The notes under the pieces were generated by a model. That model was given only the letters and a program-made list of their open reading frames with translations. It did not search any database and was not told the DNA's origin. Below are positions 43,553 through 53,270 of a stretch of DNA of 64,000 nt, piece by piece (positions within the stretch are counted from its first letter, which is position 1; each line of letters begins with the position of its first letter). The position numbers were made by a program, and so were the translations under genes. This DNA is from Roseicyclus sp. GTDB taxonomy: Bacteria > Pseudomonadota > Alphaproteobacteria > Rhodobacterales > Rhodobacteraceae. The DNA is taken from contig JAGYLB010000098.1 in the NCBI GenBank assembly GCA_018401055.1, positions 1-64,000 on the forward strand, in the 5' to 3' direction.

Positions 43553-44384
43553 TGCCTGCCCTGCGCGCCCTGATCCTCGGCCTCGCCCTTGTGGCGGGAC
43601 CTCTGGGCGCGCAGACCCTGACCGCCGCAGCGCGTCGTCTCGATGAACCTCTGCACCGACCAGTTCGCGCTGATGCTGGCCGCCCCCGGTCAACTCGTCT
43701 CGGTCAGCTATGTCTCGGCCGATCCCGTCACCTCGCCCATGGCCGACGCGGCCGCCACCTATCCGCTCAACTATGGCAGCGCCGAACAGATCTACCTGAT
43801 GCGGCCTGATCTTGTGCTGGCTCATCCTTGGTCAGACCCGACCGCCATCGCCATGCTGCGCCGCCTTGGCGTCCACGTGGTTCAGGTGCCGGGGGTCGAG
43901 CGGCTGACCGATATTCCCGATCGGCTGGCACAAGTTGGTGTACTGTTGGGCCGCCAAGACCATGCACAGACCCTGATCCGCCAGTTCGAGGCGGATCTTG
44001 CCGCCCTTGGCACGCATCCACCCGGCGCGCGCGCAGCCTTTTTCGGGGCAAACGGCTATTCCATGGGCTGAAGGCGGCATGGCGCATGAGATCCTGACCC
44101 GCGCCGGTTTTCGCAACATCGCCTCCGAGGTTGCGCGCAACGACACCGGCCAGATCGCGCTGGAGCTTCTGGTGATGGCCGCGCCTGACCTGATCCTGCG
44201 CACGGCCCTGTACCCTGGTGCGTCCCGATCCGAGGAAATTCTGCATCACCCCGCCCTGCAGGCGCTGGTCGCGGCGGGCAATGGGCTGGATATGGGGCCC
44301 GATTGGGCCTGCGGCACACCCCGCATCGTCGAGGCGTTGCGCGATCTGGTCGACGTCCGCCAGACGATGGAGGGCGCACCATGA
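43552..44384 (+). CDS. btuF: Cobalamin ABC transporter substrate-binding protein (frameshifted)
   Basis: Periplasmic binding protein of the BtuF/helical-backbone type, about 277 residues. The signal peptide ends at PLGAQ. RVVSMNLCTDQFALML, ADPVTSPMADAAA, EQIYLMRPDLVLAH and the C-terminal ELLVMAAPDLILRTALYPG follow the family. Slips near 43640 and 44070. It starts inside the btuB stop (TGATG) and ends in an ATGA overlap with btuC. Specificity for cobalamin is inferred from the riboswitch and operon. Confidence 0.9.
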
Positions 44385-45362
44385 CCCGCGCCTTGCTACC
44401 CGGCCTCGGCCTACTGACAGTGGCCCTCTTCGCCCTCTCGCTCTTGACCGGCCCGGCAGGCTTTGGCCTGCGCGAGAGCCTGTCGGCGCTGATCACAGGG
44501 CAGGGCGAAGCGGTGACGCTGGTGATGCGCGAGATCCGCCTGCCGCGCGCGATACTGGCCGTGATGATCGGCGCAAGCCTTGGCCTGTCGGGCGCGGCCT
44601 TGCAGGGTTACCTGCGCAATCCTCTGGCTGAACCTGGTCTGATCGGCGTGTCAGGGTCTGCTGCACTGGGTGCGGTCATCGCCATCCAAACCGGGTTTGC
44701 CGCCGCCTTTGCCCTTGCCCTGCCCTTGACGGCGCTTGCGGGTGCCGTGATCGCGGTCCTGCTGATCCTCGCGCTCGCCGGGCCGCGTGGTGGGTCACTG
44801 ACCCTGATCCTTGCGGGCATCGCCATTTCGGCGCTGGCGGGCGCGCTGACATCGCTGGTGTTGAACCTGTCACCCAATCCCTTCGCCACGGCCGAGATCG
44901 TGTTCTGGATGATGGGCTCGCTGGCGGATCGATCGTTTTCCCATGTCTGGCTGGCCGCGCCCTTCATGGCGCTGGGCTGGGCGCTGCTGCTGCCGCTCGG
45001 CCGCGGCCTCGACGCGCTGACGCTGGGCGAGGATGCCGCCGCCGCCATGGGCATCAGGCTGGACCGGATGCGCCTGCAGCTTGTGTTGGGCGTCGCGGCC
45101 TGCGTCGGCGCGGCCACGGCGGCTGCAGGGGCCATCGGCTTTGTCGGACTGGTCGTGCCGCACCTGCTGCGCCCGCTGGTGGGTGCCCGGCCTTCGGTCC
45201 TGATGCCCGCCTCGGCGCTGGGGGGCGGCGATGGTGCTTCTGGCCGATGTCGCCGTGCGTCTGGTGCTGCCCGAACGCGACCTGAAACTGGGCGTCTTGA
45301 TGGCGATCATCGGCGCGCCGCTGTTCCTGCACCTGATCTACAAGACGCGGAGGGCGCTATGA
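44381..45362 (+). CDS. btuC: Cobalamin ABC transporter permease (one frameshift)
   Basis: FecCD-type permease, about 326 residues and ten predicted membrane helices. Family marks: LPRAILAVMIGASLGLSGAA, GYLRNPLAEPGLIGVSGSAA and AIGFVGLVVPHLLRPLVG. A slip near 45225 (a run of six G) shifts the last fifty residues; repaired, it ends KLGVLMAIIGAPLFL...YKTRRAL with stop 45360-45362. Without the repair the frame reads through into btuD and gives a false permease-ATPase fusion. Both ends overlap neighbours by four bases. Confidence 0.93.
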
Positions 45363-46117
45363 ACTTGCTGGCGCTTTCCGATCTGACCGTGACACGCGGC
45401 GATTGCCCCGTGGTCGATGCCGCCAGCCTGACGGTCGCGCCGGGCGAGCTGGTTGGGCTGATCGGCCCGAACGGCGCGGGCAAGACCACGCTGATGCGGG
45501 GCGCGCTGGGCCTGTTGCCGCATTCCGGCAGGTCCTCGCTGACGGAAATGCCCGCGCTTACCCGCGCCCGACACGCCGCATGGTTGCCGCAAGCGCGCGA
45601 AATCGCCTGGCCCGTGAATGTCGAGACACTGGTGACACTGGGCCGCACACCCCATCTGGCGGCAGGCCAACGACCTACGGAAACTGACCGCGCCGCCGTC
45701 GCGCAGGCGCTGCGCATCATGGACCTGTCGGGCTTCGAGGGTCGACCCGCGACCGAGCTGTCGGGCGGCGAACAGGCCCGCGTGCTGATCGCCCGCGCGC
45801 TGGCCCAGGACACGCCGCTGATCTTGGCCGATGAACCCATCGCGGGGCTGGACCCCGGGCACCAGATTGCCACGATGCAGGCGTTTGCGCGGCTGGCGGC
45901 CAAGGGCAAGGCGATCATGGTCTCCTTGCACGATCTTGGCCTTGCCGCGCGCCATTGCACCCGGTTGATATTGATGCACCGGGGCCGCATCCATGCCGAC
46001 GGCCCGCCCGAGGATGTGCTGACCAAGGCCAATCTCGCCGATGTCTTCGGCATTTCCGCCCATTTGACGCGCGGACCCGAGGGCGTCATCTTTCAGCCGC
46101 TCGAGGTGCTGACATGA
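45359..46117 (+). CDS. btuD: Cobalamin ABC transporter ATP-binding protein
   Basis: 252 residues, one frame. Walker A GPNGAGKT at residues 36-43, signature LSGGE at 134-138, Walker B LILADEP near 154-160, and the switch His in VSLHDLGLAARH. It powers BtuC with BtuF delivering B12 across the inner membrane. Start ATG 45359 overlaps the repaired btuC stop (ATGA), and its own stop overlaps exbB the same way. These overlaps fix the start. Confidence 0.95.
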   Translation: MNLLALSDLTVTRGDCPVVDAASLTVAPGELVGLIGPNGAGKTTLMRGALGLLPHSGRSSLTEMPALTRARHAAWLPQAREIAWPVNVETLVTLGRTPHLAAGQRPTETDRAAVAQALRIMDLSGFEGRPATELSGGEQARVLIARALAQDTPLILADEPIAGLDPGHQIATMQAFARLAAKGKAIMVSLHDLGLAARHCTRLILMHRGRIHADGPPEDVLTKANLADVFGISAHLTRGPEGVIFQPLEVLT

Positions 46118-46740
46118 CCGACATGCCCGATCTTCTGACCCGCGGTGGCCCGGTGATCTGGGCCATCGCCGCGCTGTCGGTTCTGACGCTCGCCCTGATC
46201 TTGTGGAAGCTCTACCGCCTGTCCACGCTCGGGGCGTGGTCCGGTGGGCACGTCACGACCGAGGCGATCACGAAGTGGCAACAGGGCGACGCGGCGGGTG
46301 CGCTGTCGCTGTTGGCCGCACGGCGATCCCTTCGCGCAAGACTGGCCCATGCCGCGATGTCGGCGCACCGCGATGTCGGCCTGTCCGACGAGGCCGCGCG
46401 CGAGGAAACGGCCCGCATCGCCCGCACCATGCTGGCCGAGTTGCGTGCAGGCTTGCGCCCGCTTGACCTGATCGTGACCATCGCGCCGCTGCTGGGGCTG
46501 CTGGGCACCGTTCTTGGCATGATAGCCGCCTTTCAGGCCCTGCAGGAGGCCGGTGGCCAGACCGATCCCGCCACGCTGGCCGGCGGCATATGGGAGGCGT
46601 TGTTGACCACCGCCGCAGGCATGGCCGTGGCGATCCTCGCGGCAGCGGCGCTGACATGGTTCGACAGCATCGCCGACCGGGTGCAGGCCGATATGGAAGG
46701 CGATGCGACCCGCATCTTCACCCGCGGGGGCACAAGATGA
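46114..46740 (+). CDS. exbB: ExbB/MotA/TolQ-type proton channel protein
   Basis: 208 residues, three predicted membrane helices (about 13-31, 128-150 and 163-190). The MotA/TolQ/ExbB signature is in LDLIVTIAPLLGLLGTVLGMIAAF and the third helix LTTAAGMAVAILAAAALTWF. With ExbD and TonB it couples the proton gradient to outer-membrane import. Its place inside the B12 operon suggests dedicated energising of BtuB rather than a general Ton system. Confidence 0.93.
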   Translation: MTDMPDLLTRGGPVIWAIAALSVLTLALILWKLYRLSTLGAWSGGHVTTEAITKWQQGDAAGALSLLAARRSLRARLAHAAMSAHRDVGLSDEAAREETARIARTMLAELRAGLRPLDLIVTIAPLLGLLGTVLGMIAAFQALQEAGGQTDPATLAGGIWEALLTTAAGMAVAILAAAALTWFDSIADRVQADMEGDATRIFTRGGTR

Positions 46741-47126
46741 CGGGTTTTCGTTTTGCCCCCGCGCGGCCACGCCGTCGCCCGAGTTTGACGCCGATGATCG
46801 ACGTGGTCTTCTTGTTGCTTGTCTTCTTCATGCTGGCCGCCCGGTTCGGGCAGGAAGGCGCGCTTGACCTGCGCATCGCGGCCAGTGGCGGCGCGGACTG
46901 GCAGGGCCCGCCGCGCCTTGTCCGGATCGAGGTCGAGGGGTTCAGGCTGAACGGTCAGGTCACCGATCCGGACAGGTTGATCGAGACCCTGAGCAGCCTG
47001 ACAGACACGGGTTCCGACCTGATCCTTGTGCAACCGGCAGAAGACGTTGACCTTCAGCGCCTGATGGATGGGATGGGGCTTTTGGAGCGGGCGGGCTTCA
47101 CCACGCTATCCTTGGTGAGCCCATGA
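46737..47126 (+). CDS. exbD: ExbD-type biopolymer transporter (first copy)
   Basis: 129 residues: a short basic cytoplasmic start, one membrane helix with the proton-path Asp in LTPMIDVVFLLLVFFMLAA, and a periplasmic ExbD domain ending in LSLVSP. It starts in an ATGA overlap with exbB and ends in one with the second ExbD. The Asp in the helix makes it proton-competent. Confidence 0.92.
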   Translation: MTGFRFAPARPRRRPSLTPMIDVVFLLLVFFMLAARFGQEGALDLRIAASGGADWQGPPRLVRIEVEGFRLNGQVTDPDRLIETLSSLTDTGSDLILVQPAEDVDLQRLMDGMGLLERAGFTTLSLVSP

Positions 47127-47509
47127 CCTTTGGTGGCCCCTCACAGCCCCGTGGCGGGCAGGATCGGGCCATCGTCCCGATGATCAATGTGGTTTTCTTG
47201 CTGCTGATCTTCTTCCTGATGACGGCCAGCCTGACCCCACCGCCGCCGCAAGGCCTTACGCCGCCAACAGCCGACATGCCGCAGACCGACCCACAGCCGG
47301 GCACGCTCTACATCATGGCCGATGGCACGCTGATCTTTGGCGCGACCACGGGCGATGAGGCGCTCGCGGCGCTGGCCGAAGCCGACCGGGACGGACCGCT
47401 GCCCGTTCTGGCCGACGCCGCGCTGCCTGCCGCCGATCTTGCGCGGCTCTTGCCCCGGCTGGTGGCACAGGGTGTGTCTGATCTTCGCCTGATCACGGTC
47501 CGCCCATGA
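47123..47509 (+). CDS. exbD: ExbD-type biopolymer transporter (second copy, Asn at the proton site)
   Basis: 128 residues with the same layout as the first copy. The helix reads VPMINVVFLLLIFFLMTAS, so the position of the proton-path Asp is Asn. A Pro-rich periplasmic linker (TPPPPQGLTPPTADMP) follows, then the ExbD domain ending DLRLITVRP. The substitution suggests a non-proton-translocating partner in a mixed ExbD dimer. The codon here is AAT, and a single miscalled base could convert GAT to AAT, so confirm it. Confidence 0.9.
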   Translation: MTFGGPSQPRGGQDRAIVPMINVVFLLLIFFLMTASLTPPPPQGLTPPTADMPQTDPQPGTLYIMADGTLIFGATTGDEALAALAEADRDGPLPVLADAALPAADLARLLPRLVAQGVSDLRLITVRP

Positions 47510-48490
47510 GACGCGCCGCCGAAATCGCCGCCTTTCTGGGCCTGTCGGCCGCCGTGCATGCCGGGGTGATGTCGGGGCTTGGCACCAGCAGCGGAGGTCC
47601 CGAGGGGCAGGGTGCGCAGGGTGCCGACCGGATCAGCCTGCAAGCTGCACCAGAAAACCTTGCCGCACTAGCCGAACGATGGGCGACACCGCCCGACCCG
47701 ATGACATCGGCCGCCCCCGGAACGGCCGATGATCTCGGACAATCCTGGCGACTTGCCCATGACCATCACACCGGCAACGCCTGGCCAGTACCAGCGCTGC
47801 CGCAGCAGACACTTGCGGAAACACCCCGGTGGTGCGGAACCCGGAACCAGCGCCTGCACGCCCTGCAATGCCGCTCTTGCCGATCACCCGGCAATGCCGA
47901 TGCCCGAGACACCCCCCGCCGCACGCGAGCACGTCGGATCTCTTGCCTCCAGCGCAACGGCCCGCCGCCGCTGATCACGCCCGAAACCCCTTCAAACCCC
48001 GCGCTTGACGCAGTCGCACCCGCCCCACCGGGCGGCACGGAACTGGCCACCGCAACCTCGCCACGGCCGCTGGTCCGGCCGTTCGACCCCCTGCGCCCGC
48101 AGCCAGCCCGCCATCACCGCCGCAACCGGCCCGCGTTGCGGCAGGGGCCAACGATGGCGCCACTCAAGGCTCGGCGCCCACGCCGACACAGACCCCGCCA
48201 CGCTCAGTGCCGCCGACCGCCAGAGACTGATGGCCCAATGGGGCGGGCAGATCATGGCGCGGATCGAGCGCGCACGGCCGCGTGTGCGGGGCGTCGGGTC
48301 AGGTGGTGCTGGCACTGCAAGTGTCGCGCGGCGGGCAATTGGCGAGCCTGTCGGTCGCCAGATCCTCGGGTGATCCGGCCTTGGACGAGGCTGCGATGAC
48401 GCTGTCCGGCGCGCCGGATCGTTTCCCGCCGCGCCCGCGGGCCTGACCGAGGCGAGTTATGGCTTTTCCCTGCCGATCCGGTTTCGCTAA
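47506..48490 (+). CDS. tonB: TonB family protein (heavily frameshifted)
   Basis: About 327 residues. An N-terminal membrane anchor (IAAFLGLSAAVHAGVMSGL) is followed by a long Pro/Ala-rich periplasmic spacer. The C-terminal TonB domain can be pieced together as RQRLMAQWGGQIMARIERAR, then VVLALQVSRGGQLASLSVA, RSSGDPALDEAAM and YGFSLPIRFR. At least four slips scatter over 47750-48440, which makes the spacer unreliable. Last gene of the B12 operon; its start overlaps the second exbD (ATGA). It would transmit energy from ExbBD to BtuB. Confidence 0.87.
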
Positions 48491-48529
48491 GCCCTTTCAG
48501 TGGCGCGGGATACCGCTAGGTATGAAGTC

Positions 48530-49199
48530 ATGGGAACGCTGTTGCATATTGAGGGACTTACCAAGGCCTATGGGCCGGTGTCCGTGCTGAACGGTGTGTC
48601 GCTGACGCTGGACGCGGGCCAGAGCCTTGCGCTGACCGGCGAAAGCGGATCTGGCAAAAGCACGCTTTTGCATCTGGTAGCCGCCTTGGATCAGCCAGAC
48701 GCAGGCTCGATCAGGCTGGATGGGGTCGAAATCGCCACGCTGGACGATACCGGTCGCGCCGCCTTGCGCCGGGATCGCATCGGGCTGGTGTTCCAGCAGT
48801 TCAACCTGATCCCGTCGCTGACGGTGTCGCAGAACATCGCCTTTCAGGCCCGCCTGTCAGGGCGACACGACCCCGCGCGCTGTGCCATGCTGGCCGAGCG
48901 TCTGGGCATCGGCACCCTGACGGGGCGTTACCCCGAGGATCTGTCGGGCGGCCAGCAACAGCGCGTCGCCATCGCCCGCGCGCTGGCCAACCGCCCCGCG
49001 CTGATCCTTGCGGATGAACCGACCGGCAATCTGGACGAGGCCACCGGCGATGGCGTGCTCGACCTGTTGCTGGATCTGGTGCGCGACACTGGCGCGGCGC
49101 TGATGATGGTCACGCATTCCACCCGGTTGGCCGCCCGTCTCGACCGACGGCTGCACCTGTCGCGGGGTGTGCTGACCGCAGCAGCCTCTGGTCGCATGA
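48530..49199 (+). CDS. ABC transporter ATP-binding protein, MacB/LolD type (one frameshift)
   Basis: About 222 residues. Walker [11 protein letters not shown]-loop [10 protein letters not shown], signature [15 protein letters not shown], Walker [14 protein letters not shown], and switch [12 protein letters not shown]. This is the MacB/LolD/FtsE subgroup that works with extracytoplasmic-loop permeases. Start ATG 48530 is preferred over GTG 48500. A slip near 49180 would give the natural end QQPLVA with a TGA overlapping the permease ATG (ATGA at 49196). It follows tonB by only 39 bases, so it may be read from the same transcript. Confidence 0.88.
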
Positions 49200-51614
49200 C
49201 ATGGTCAGACCGCCATATCGACCCTTTTTTCCCACTGGCGACGTCACCCCGGCCAACTGGCCACCTTGATCGCCGGTCTGGCGCTGGCCACCGCGCTCTG
49301 GTCCGGCGTGCAGGCGATCAATGCCGAGGCGCGTACCTCTTACGCCGAGGCCGCCGCGACGCTGGGTCAAGACAGGCTCGACCAGACTCGTCTCGCCGTC
49401 CGGGCGGCCGGTGCCCTTGGCCGAATTCGTGGCCCTGCGCCGCGCTGGCTACCTTGTCTCGCCGGTCATCTCGGGTGAATTGCGCGAGGCTGAGGCCCGC
49501 CTGCGCATCCTTGGCATCGACCCGCTTACCGCCCCGCCCGAAGCCGGTGCCCCGGCACTGCAGGGCGAGGGGCTCGATCTGACCACCTTTTTCACCGCCC
49601 CCGGCCTGCTCTTGATGGGGCAAGAGACATCGGTCGGTCCGCTGCCCCCGGGTCTGCCCAGGATCGTGCTGCGCGACGGTATTCCGCCCGGTGCCGCGCT
49701 CACCGACATCGGCACCGCCGCGCGCCTGCTGGATCAGCGCGATCCCAGCTACCTTCTGGTGGCCTCGGTTCAGCCCGCGGGCCTGCCGCCCCTTGCGCAA
49801 GTCACAAACCTGAGGCTGGAACGGCCCGGAACCACCACCGATATCGCCAGCCTGACCGACAGCTTTCACCTCAACCTCACTGCCTTTGGCCTTTTGTCCT
49901 TTGCCGTGGGCCTGTTCATCGTCCACGCCGCAATCGGTCTGGCCTTCGAACAGCGCCGCGCGACGGTGCGGACCTTGCGCGCTCTGGGTCTGCCGTTGAG
50001 GAGCCTGCTGGTCGCTGTCAGTCTCGAACTGGCGGTTTTGACCCTGTTTGCCCGGGATTTTGGCCCCTTGCCCTTGGATATGCGATCGCTGCCGCGCTCA
50101 TGCCCGGTGTCGCGGGCACCCTGCGCGGCCTCTATGGGGCGACCATCCCCGGAACGCTGAGCTTTGATCCGGCCTGGGCAATCTCGGCACCCGGCAATGA
50201 CGCTGGCGGGTGCGGCGCTGGCAGGCGCGCAGGCCCTGCGCCGCACCGCCAGCATGCCGATCCTTGCACCGGCCAACCCACGGGCCTGGGCGGCGCTGGC
50301 ATCGGCCCGCTCAATCGCGGGTTCAGGCGTTGGCCGCCACTGCCTGTTTCGCCGCCGCGCTTGCCCTTGGCATCTGGGGCGGGTCGCTCCTGACGGGCTT
50401 TGCTACCTTGGCGGGGTTGTTGCTGGGGGCCGCCATGATCTTGCCCGCATCGCTGGGCCTTGTGCTGCGCCTGACAGGGCGCAGGGCCCGTGGCGCGCTG
50501 GCGCAATGGCTTTTCGCCGACACGCGGCAGCAATTGCCGGGCCTGTCGTTGGCTCTGATGGCGCTTTTGCTGGCGTTGGCGGCCAATATCGGGGTCTCGA
50601 CCATGGTCGGGTCATTCCGAGGCACATTCATCGGTTGGCTCGACCAGCGGCTTGCTCCCGAGCTCTACGTCACCGCCGCAAGTCCCGATGAGGCCGCGCG
50701 CCTGCGTGCCTTCCTGATCCCCCGCGCGCAGGCGATCCTGCCCATCGTCAGCGCCGAGGTGCCCCTTGCCGGTCGCCCCGGCGAGGTGTTCGGCCATATC
50801 GACCACACCACCTACCGCGATCACTGGCCGCTTTTGCAGGCCATGCCCGACGCATGGGACATATTGGCCAGCGGCGAATCCGTGCTGATCAACGAACAGC
50901 TTGCCCGCTTTGCCGACCTGTCGCTGGGCGATCGGCTGGCGATCACGCCGGATCTCACCCTCACCATCGCCGGGGTCTATTCCGACTACGGCAACCCGAC
51001 TGCGCAGGCGATTGTGACCCTGAACCGCTTTACGGAGACGTTTCCCGACGTGCCCCAGACCCGGTTCGCTCTGCGCATCGCGCCCGAGGAGGCCCCGGCG
51101 CTGGCTACGGCCCTGCGTGAAGAATTCGGCCTGCCCACCGACGCCGTCATCAATCAGGCCCAGATCAAGCGGTTTTCGATGCAGGTTTTCGAGCAGACCT
51201 TTCTCATCACCGGCGCCTTGAACGTGTTGACGCTGGGCGTCGCGGGTTTCGCGCTTTTGACCAGCCTGTTGACGCTGGCCGACATGCGCCTGCCGCAACT
51301 GGCCCCGGTCTGGGCACTGGGCCTGACACGCGCGCGCCTTGCTTGGTTCGAACTGGCGCGCAGCGTGATCCTTGCCGCGCTGACTTTCGCTCTGGCCCTG
51401 CCGGTCGGGCTTTGTCTCGCTTGGGTTCTGCTCTCCATCGTGAATGTGGAGGCCTTTGGCTGGCGCCTTCCCATGACGCTGTTTCCGGCCGAATGGCTAC
51501 GCCTCTTCGCGCTCGCCCTACTGGCAGCCGTTCTTGCCGCAGCCGTGCCAGGCGGTGCGGCTGGCGCGCATGCCGCCGACGACCCTGCTCAAGGTGTTCG
51601 CGCATGGACGCTAG
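49196..51614 (+). CDS. ABC transporter permease, FtsX/MacB-like, large single subunit (many frameshifts)
   Basis: About 806 residues, with FtsX-like membrane blocks: an N-terminal helix ([21 protein letters not shown]), then a periplasmic domain, helices near 49880-50100, a central pair near 50340-50620, a second periplasmic domain with [20 protein letters not shown], and a C-terminal block ([40 protein letters not shown]). The end reads [16 protein letters not shown] with stop at 51612-51614. At least five slips, near 49250, 49400, 50060, 50200-50330 and 51550. It overlaps both neighbours. Attrafficking of lipids or lipoproteins is typical of the superfamily, but the cargo is unknown. Confidence 0.83.
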
Positions 51615-52664
51615 GCCCCTCACCCTTTGCCTGTGCCTTCTTGCATCGCCGATCTGGGCCCAAGGCTTCGCTGGCCTAGGCACAACAGCCGATGGCTTTG
51701 CCATGCCGCAAGACCCGGCGCGGTTCAGCTTTCCCGAGGATCATGGCCCGCACCCGGCCTATCGCATCGAATGGTGGTACCTGACCGCAACCCTGAGCGG
51801 CGAGGATGGCACCGACTATGGCGTGCAATGGACCCTGTTCCGCTCCGCCCTCGCCCCGCGCGAGGCCGACGGCTGGGAGGCCTCGCAACTGTGGATGGGC
51901 CATGCGGGCCTGACCACGTCCGACGCACATTTCAGCGCCGAACGGCTTGCGCGCGGCGGCATCGGGCAGGCCGGTGCCATACCTGCGCCTTTCAGCGCAT
52001 GGATAGACGACTGGGCGATGACCGCAACCGACCCGCAGACCCCCGATGCGCTGGATGCGCTGAACCTGACCGCGCGCGGGGCGGATTTCGCCTATGACCT
52101 CGATCTGACCGCCACCGGCCCCCTGATCTTTCACGGCGATGGCGGTTATTCGGTGAAATCCGCCGAGGGGCAGGCCAGCTATTACTACTGCAGCCCTTCT
52201 ACAGCGTCACCGGCACGCTGACGCTGCCCGATGGCCCCGTCACCGTCACAGGAAACGCCTGGCTCGATCGCGAATGGTCGTCGCAACCTCTTTCGGAACG
52301 GCAAGAGGGGTGGGATTGGGTCTCGCTCCAGTTCGACAGTGGCGCGCGGCTGATGGGGTTCACACTGCGCCAGACAGACGGCACGGCCTATACGGCGGCG
52401 ACATGGATCGAGGCGGATGGCGACACCCAAGCCTATCCCGACGGGGCGCTGACCATGACGCCGCTGTCCGTCACCGATGTGGCGGGCCGACAGGTTCCGA
52501 CCGCATGGCGGATCGAGCTGCCTGATCGGGGTCTTGATGTCACCACTCGCCCACTCAATCCGCAGGCTTGGATGGATGTCTCCGTCTCCTATTGGGAGGG
52601 GCCCATCCGCATGACCGGCACCCATCCTGGGCGCGGCTATCTGGAGATGACCGGATATGACTGA
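51604..52664 (+). CDS. Exported lipocalin-like protein, AttH / CrtC family (one frameshift)
   Basis: About 353 residues. The signal peptide (residues 1-19, LTLCLCLLASPIWAQ) starts inside the permease gene's end. Two lipocalin-like halves follow: YRIEWWYLTATL...YGVQWTLFRSAL in the first, and, after the slip near 52190, VTGNAWLDREWSSQPL and WDWVSLQFDSGARLMGFTL in the second. The AttH/CrtC group includes carotenoid 1,2-hydratase, but here no carotenoid genes are adjacent and the protein is exported. The order ATPase-permease-lipocalin resembles attEFGH of Agrobacterium. Confidence 0.85.
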
Positions 52665-53193
52665 ACAGACCCTGATGGGCCTTCTCGATACGGTCTGGCA
52701 GCATCTTGCCCGAGGCACGGCCGACCGCCACCATCCGGCGCGCCACCCAACGCTGGCCACCATTGGCACGGATGGGCCCGAGCTGCGCACGCTCGTTCTG
52801 CGCCGCGCAGACCGGACCGAAGCACTGCTCGAGATGCACACCGACGCGACCAGCCCCAAGGCTGCCCAGATCACCACCGACCCGCGTGTGGCGCTGCATG
52901 TCTGGCTGCCAAAGCCCCGGCTGCAGATACGGGCGCGGGGCGTGGCCAGGCTGGAACCGGGCGATCCCGCCGTCTTTGCCAACCTCCCGCTCGAGGCTCA
53001 GGCGAATTATGGCGGTCCGGCCCCCGGCACACCCCTCTCCGCCCAAGCGGAGCACAACCCCGGCGACCCTACACGGTTCACGCGCATCCTTTGCCATCTG
53101 ACCGAGATCGACACGCTTCTCCTGTCCGACCCGCACCGACGCGCCCGCTACCGTGCCGACGCGAACTGGCAGGGCCAATGGATCGTGCCCTGA
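52657..53193 (+). CDS. Pyridoxamine 5'-phosphate oxidase-family FMN-binding protein
   Basis: 178 residues, one frame, split-barrel flavoprotein fold: RHPTLATIGTDGPELRTLVLRR, then DATSPKAAQITTDPRVALHVW and LQIRARGVARLEPGDP. It lacks the C-terminal PNPOx signature of the true PdxH, so it is more likely an HugZ/Alr4036-like flavoprotein of unknown role. The start overlaps the lipocalin gene's stop by eight bases, making it the last gene of the cluster. A hairpin-rich element follows. Confidence 0.85.
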   Translation: MTEQTLMGLLDTVWQHLARGTADRHHPARHPTLATIGTDGPELRTLVLRRADRTEALLEMHTDATSPKAAQITTDPRVALHVWLPKPRLQIRARGVARLEPGDPAVFANLPLEAQANYGGPAPGTPLSAQAEHNPGDPTRFTRILCHLTEIDTLLLSDPHRRARYRADANWQGQWIVP

Positions 53194-53204
53194 CCCCTTC
53201 TCTG

Positions 53205-53262
53205 TTTCAAAAATATCCCGGGGAGGCGCGGCCGGAACGGCCGTGACGGGGCAGAGCCCCTT
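53205..53262. repeat. Intergenic hairpin-rich element between convergent genes
   Basis: Contains CAAAAATATCCCGGGGAGG, then a CGGCC/GGCCG stem-loop (around 53229-53243), then a GGGGC-AGA-GCCCC hairpin (about 53247-53262). Elements of this make-up recur between genes in Rhodobacterales as far as I recall. It probably serves as terminator for the flavoprotein gene and the facing hydrolase gene. Confidence 0.5.
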
Positions 53263-53270
53263 CTCACACC

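Noticed and set aside
51604..52664. Carotenoid 1,2-hydratase (CrtC)
   Set aside because: The fold fits, but the protein is exported and sits with an ABC transporter; no carotenoid gene is nearby.
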